This document shows, piece after piece, positions 61,151-64,000 of a DNA stretch of 64,000 bases (position 1 is the stretch's first letter; each line of letters starts with the position of its first letter). The stretch is from Streptomyces broussonetiae (GTDB lineage: Bacteria; Actinomycetota; Actinomycetes; Streptomycetales; Streptomycetaceae). The DNA is taken from the NCBI RefSeq assembly GCF_009796285.1, contig NZ_CP047020.1:4340001-4404000 (forward strand). The letters run 5' to 3'. The notes beneath the pieces are model-generated. The model was not told where the DNA came from, searched no databases, and saw only the letters and a program-made list of their open reading frames with translations. The position numbers and the translations under genes were made by a program.

Positions 61151-62877
61151 CGTGTGCTCACCGTCCGTGTGTCCCGCCCCGAGCGCAGCACCCTGCCCGG
61201 TACGGCCCCGCTCACCGCGTCGTCCCGGATGGCCTCGACCCCGTTGACCCACACGGCCCGTATCCCGATCGCCCGGGAGTCCAGGCGGGGGCTGTCCCCC
61301 GGCAGGTCGTGCACCAGCCGGGCCTGCCCGGCGTCGATCCGCTCCGGGTCGAGAAGCACGAGGTCGGCGTGCCAGCCCGTGCGCACCTGCCCGCGCTCGT
61401 GCAGCCCGAAGAGCCGTGCGGGGTCGTCGGTGAGCATCTTCACCGCCTGCTCGAACCCGACCAGCTTCCGGCCGCGCAGACAGTCGCCGAGGAAGCGCGT
61501 CGTGTACGGTGCCCCGCACATCCGGTCCAGATGCGCCCCCGCGTCGGACCCGCCCAGCAGCACGTCCTCGTGCTGCCAGGTCTCGGCACGCAGCGCCCAG
61601 GAGGCGGGGTCGTTGTCGCGGGGCATCGGCCACAGCACCGTACGCAGTTCGTCGTGCGCGCAGATCTCCACCAGGCAGGCGAAGGGGTCCAGCCCCCGCT
61701 CCTCGGCGATGTCGCGCACCACCCGGCCGGTCAGGCCCCGGTTGGCCTCGCTGTAGGTGTCCCCGATGACGTAGCGGCCGAAGTTGGCGAGCCGCCGGAA
61801 GACGCCCGCCTCCTTGGACCGGGCCTGTCGCAGCATCTCCGCCTGGACGGCCGGGTCCCGCAGCCGCGCGATCCGCTCCGGCACGGGCAGGGCGAGGATC
61901 GGCCCCCATCCAGGGATGAGGTTGAGGGCGCAGAAGGTGCCGAGGGACATGTTCATCGGGGTGAGGATCGGCATGGTGAGGGCCACCACCCGGCCGCCCG
62001 CCTTCCGGGCCCGCTCGCTCGCGCTGAGCTGCCGGGGCACCCGCTCCGGGACGGCCGCGTCGATGGTGAGCACGTTCCAGTTGAGCGGCCGGCCGGCGAC
62101 CGCGCTCATCTCCACGAGCAGGTCGATCTCGTCGTCGCTGAACTGGTCCAGGCACCCGGCGACGATCGCCTCGATCTGCGTGCCCTCGTGCTCGCCGACG
62201 GCCCGGGACAGGGCGAGCAGTTCGGCGGGCCGGGCGTGCCGGGAGGCGACCGGCTGTCCGTCGCCGTCGGAGTGGGTGCTCGACTGGGTGGTGGACAGGC
62301 CCCAGGCACCGGCGTCCATCGCCTCGTGCAGCAGCCGTACCATCCGCTCCAGTTGCTCCGCGTCGGGCTGCCCGCCCACGGCGTCCGGTCCCATCACATG
62401 CCGGCGCAGCGCGCAGTGTCCGACCATGAAGCCGGCGTTGACGGCGATCCGTCCGTCGAGGGCGTCCAGGTACTCCCCGAAGGAGTTCCAGCTCCAGGGT
62501 GCCCCCTCCTCCAGCGCCACCAGGGACATCCCCTCCACCTTGGCCATCATCCGCCGGGTGTAGTCGGCGTCCTGGGGCCGGGCGGGGTTGAGCGGGGCGA
62601 GCGTGAACCCGCAGTTGCCGGCGGCGACCGTGGTCACCCCGTGGTTCAGCGAGGGCGTGGCGTAGGGGTCCCAGAAGAGCTGGGCGTCGTAGTGGGTGTG
62701 CGGATCGACGAAGCCGGGGGTGAGGACGAGTCCCGTGGCGTCCTCGCTCGTGCGGGCCTCCTCGGTGATCCTGCCGACGGCGGCGATCCGGCCCTCGCGC
62801 AGGCCGACGTCGGCGGTGAAGCCGGGCGCGCCGGTGCCGTCCACGACGGTGGCGCCCTTGATCAGGTGGTCCAGCAT
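61147..62877 (-). CDS. Amidohydrolase, N-acyl-D-amino-acid deacylase (D-aminoacylase)-like
   Basis: A 576-residue amidohydrolase. It has the metal motif DPHTHYDAQLFWDP (~57-70), NHGVTTVAAGNCGFTLAP, AGFMVGHCALRRHVMG, and near the end DVLLGGSDAGAHLDRMCGAP with a metal-site Asp. This matches the D-aminoacylase/NagA-like branch. The real substrate in such ALDH/LLM operons may be an amide or a cyclic compound rather than an acyl amino acid. It lies between the LLM gene (15-bp gap) and the ALDH gene. Confidence 0.88.
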   Translation of the reverse strand: MLDHLIKGATVVDGTGAPGFTADVGLREGRIAAVGRITEEARTSEDATGLVLTPGFVDPHTHYDAQLFWDPYATPSLNHGVTTVAAGNCGFTLAPLNPARPQDADYTRRMMAKVEGMSLVALEEGAPWSWNSFGEYLDALDGRIAVNAGFMVGHCALRRHVMGPDAVGGQPDAEQLERMVRLLHEAMDAGAWGLSTTQSSTHSDGDGQPVASRHARPAELLALSRAVGEHEGTQIEAIVAGCLDQFSDDEIDLLVEMSAVAGRPLNWNVLTIDAAVPERVPRQLSASERARKAGGRVVALTMPILTPMNMSLGTFCALNLIPGWGPILALPVPERIARLRDPAVQAEMLRQARSKEAGVFRRLANFGRYVIGDTYSEANRGLTGRVVRDIAEERGLDPFACLVEICAHDELRTVLWPMPRDNDPASWALRAETWQHEDVLLGGSDAGAHLDRMCGAPYTTRFLGDCLRGRKLVGFEQAVKMLTDDPARLFGLHERGQVRTGWHADLVLLDPERIDAGQARLVHDLPGDSPRLDSRAIGIRAVWVNGVEAIRDDAVSGAVPGRVLRSGRDTRTVSTR

Positions 62878-62892
62878 CCCTGCGCCCCCTCC

Positions 62893-64000
62893 TCAGACGG
62901 CCTGACGGAACCGGGACGTCCGGTGCACGGGATCCGTGTCGATCCTGGGGATCACATGCTCACCGATCAGCCGGATCGTCTGCAGCGTCTCCTCCTTCGG
63001 CACCCCCACCGGCAGCCCGAAGCTCAGCTGGTCCGCCCCGGCCTGCTCCCAGCGCTTGCACTGGCGCAGCACCTCGTCCGGGTCGCCGCAGATCAGCAGC
63101 TCCTCCTCGATGAGCAGCTCCACGAACTCGGGTGTGTACTCGGGCAGCGTCTCGGGCCACACCGGGAAGCCCTCCGGCCGGGGGAAGGTGTCGTGGTACC
63201 GGAAGACCAGCGAGGGCAGGTAGTGCAGCCCGCCGCCCACCGCGATCTCGATCGCCTCGGCGTGGGTCGGCGCGCAGATCGCGGTGGTCGTCACCATCAC
63301 GTTGTCGTTGACGAAGTCCCCGACCGGCTCGGCGTTCACGACCGCCGTCTTGTACTGCTCCAGCACCCACTCCATGTCGGAGACCTTCTGGATGCTGAAG
63401 CCGAGCACGCCGAGCCCCTTCTGCGCGGCCATGGCGTACGACGCGGGCGACCCGGCCGCGTACCACATCGCCGGGTGGGACTTCCCGTACGGCTTCGGCA
63501 GGACCTTGCGCGGCGGCAGCTGCCAGTGCTTGCCCTGGAAGCCCGCGTACTCGTCCTGCAGCCACATCTTGGGGAACTCGGCGATCGTCTCCTCCCAGAT
63601 CTCCTTCGTGTAGTTCATGTCGGTGATGCCGGGCAGGAAGCCGAGGATCTCGTGCGAGCCCGCGCCCCGCCCGCTGCCGAACTCGAAGCGGCCCTCGCTG
63701 AGGTGGTCGAGCATGGCGACCTTCTCGGCCACCTTCACCGGGTGGTTGACCGGCGCGAGGGGGTTGAAGATGCCGGAGCCGAGATGGATCCGCTCCGTCG
63801 CGTGCGCCAGGTAGCCCAGGAACACGTCGTTGGCGGACAGGTGCGAGTACTCCTCCAGGAAGTGGTGCTCGGAGGCCCACGCGTACTTGAAGCCGGACTG
63901 GTCCGCCTGGATGACGTACTCGGTCTCCTCCATCAGCGCCTTGTGCTCGGCCAGCGGGTCGGTCTCGGCACGCTTTCCGACGTATCCCTGTACAAAGAGC
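62893..64000 (-). CDS. LLM-class flavin/F420-dependent monooxygenase, 5' end outside the window
   Basis: At least 369 codons. The frame is open to the right edge (LFVQGYVGKRAETDP precedes the visible Met at 63933), so the true start lies beyond. Luciferase-like features include YAWASEHHFLEEYSHLSAND, HLGSGIFNPLAPVNHPVKVA, MLDHLSEGRFEFGSGRGAGS and the C-terminal CGDPDEVLRQCKRWEQAG. The EHHF/SxxxHL pattern is that of bacterial-luciferase-type monooxygenases with long alpha-subunit-like sequences. First visible gene of the operon with the amidohydrolase and ALDH. Confidence 0.9.
   Translation of the reverse strand, partial: LFVQGYVGKRAETDPLAEHKALMEETEYVIQADQSGFKYAWASEHHFLEEYSHLSANDVFLGYLAHATERIHLGSGIFNPLAPVNHPVKVAEKVAMLDHLSEGRFEFGSGRGAGSHEILGFLPGITDMNYTKEIWEETIAEFPKMWLQDEYAGFQGKHWQLPPRKVLPKPYGKSHPAMWYAAGSPASYAMAAQKGLGVLGFSIQKVSDMEWVLEQYKTAVVNAEPVGDFVNDNVMVTTTAICAPTHAEAIEIAVGGGLHYLPSLVFRYHDTFPRPEGFPVWPETLPEYTPEFVELLIEEELLICGDPDEVLRQCKRWEQAGADQLSFGLPVGVPKEETLQTIRLIGEHVIPRIDTDPVHRTSRFRQAV

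Overview
The window looks like a chromosomal segment of a Streptomyces or close relative. GC is very high throughout, GTG starts and 4-bp ATGA/GTGA overlaps are common, and several families typical of streptomycetes are present: XRE/DUF5753 regulators paired with DUF397 proteins, a GPP34 protein, a CofG-CofH fusion (FbiC), an RsbW-like ATPase and a large ATPase-TPR protein.

Layout. 1-8.2 kb: the tail of a multi-spanning membrane protein, then a leftward operon (lipoprotein, two ABC ATPases, FtsX-type permease, response regulator) with a sensor kinase transcribed divergently from it. 8.2-16.5 kb: an accessory zone opened by the 3' half of a tRNA-Arg(CCT) gene, a likely old integration footprint. 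It holds a tandem universal stress protein, a secreted duplicated rubrerythrin-like protein, a decayed ferredoxin, a P1B-5-type metal ATPase with a C-terminal hemerythrin domain, two membrane proteins and an undecaprenyl-diphosphatase (uppP). 16.6-18.3 kb: a ChrB-type regulator with an MFS transporter. 18.4-22.9 kb: DUF4956, VTC-type polyphosphate polymerase and PAP2 phosphatase, divergent from a two-component system. 23.2-24.5 kb: a BlaI repressor with an M56 membrane protein; the operator-like sequence in its promoter shares a 12-bp half with one in front of uppP. 24.6-27.4 kb: a decayed stretch (beta-helix remnant, truncated dehydrogenase, start-less coding block) with a few small intact genes. 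27.4-32.7 kb: two exported proteins, an SPFH protein, an MFS exporter with a divergent ArsR-type regulator, and a glutathione peroxidase. 32.8-40 kb: DUF397/XRE pair, GPP34, a D,D-carboxypeptidase with a giant acidic cytoplasmic domain, and a large polytopic membrane protein. 40-46.6 kb: catabolic and transport genes (dimeric-barrel protein, SDR, sodium symporter, ADP-ribosylglycohydrolase-like protein, TetR, alpha/beta hydrolase). 46.5-49.4 kb: a broken two-gene module, a winged-helix protein, an anti-sigma-like ATPase and a second XRE/DUF397 pair. 49.4-53.5 kb: ATPase-TPR protein, DUF2165 and an L,D-transpeptidase-like protein. 53.6-64 kb: FbiC, which makes the F420 chromophore precursor, among likely or possible F420 users (two LLM oxidoreductases, a Ddn-like protein), a Tat-exported PHP hydrolase, and an aldehyde dehydrogenase/amidohydrolase/LLM operon that runs off the right edge.

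The strongest leads are the predicted BlaI regulon linking uppP to blaI-M56, the polyphosphate module with a PAP2 phosphatase and its own two-component system, the tRNA-Arg footprint, and a set of proteins that keep an enzyme fold but have lost catalytic residues (ADP-ribosylglycohydrolase-like, L,D-transpeptidase-like, M56 with HExxQ). All functional assignments are by motif and family recognition by eye; no database search was run.
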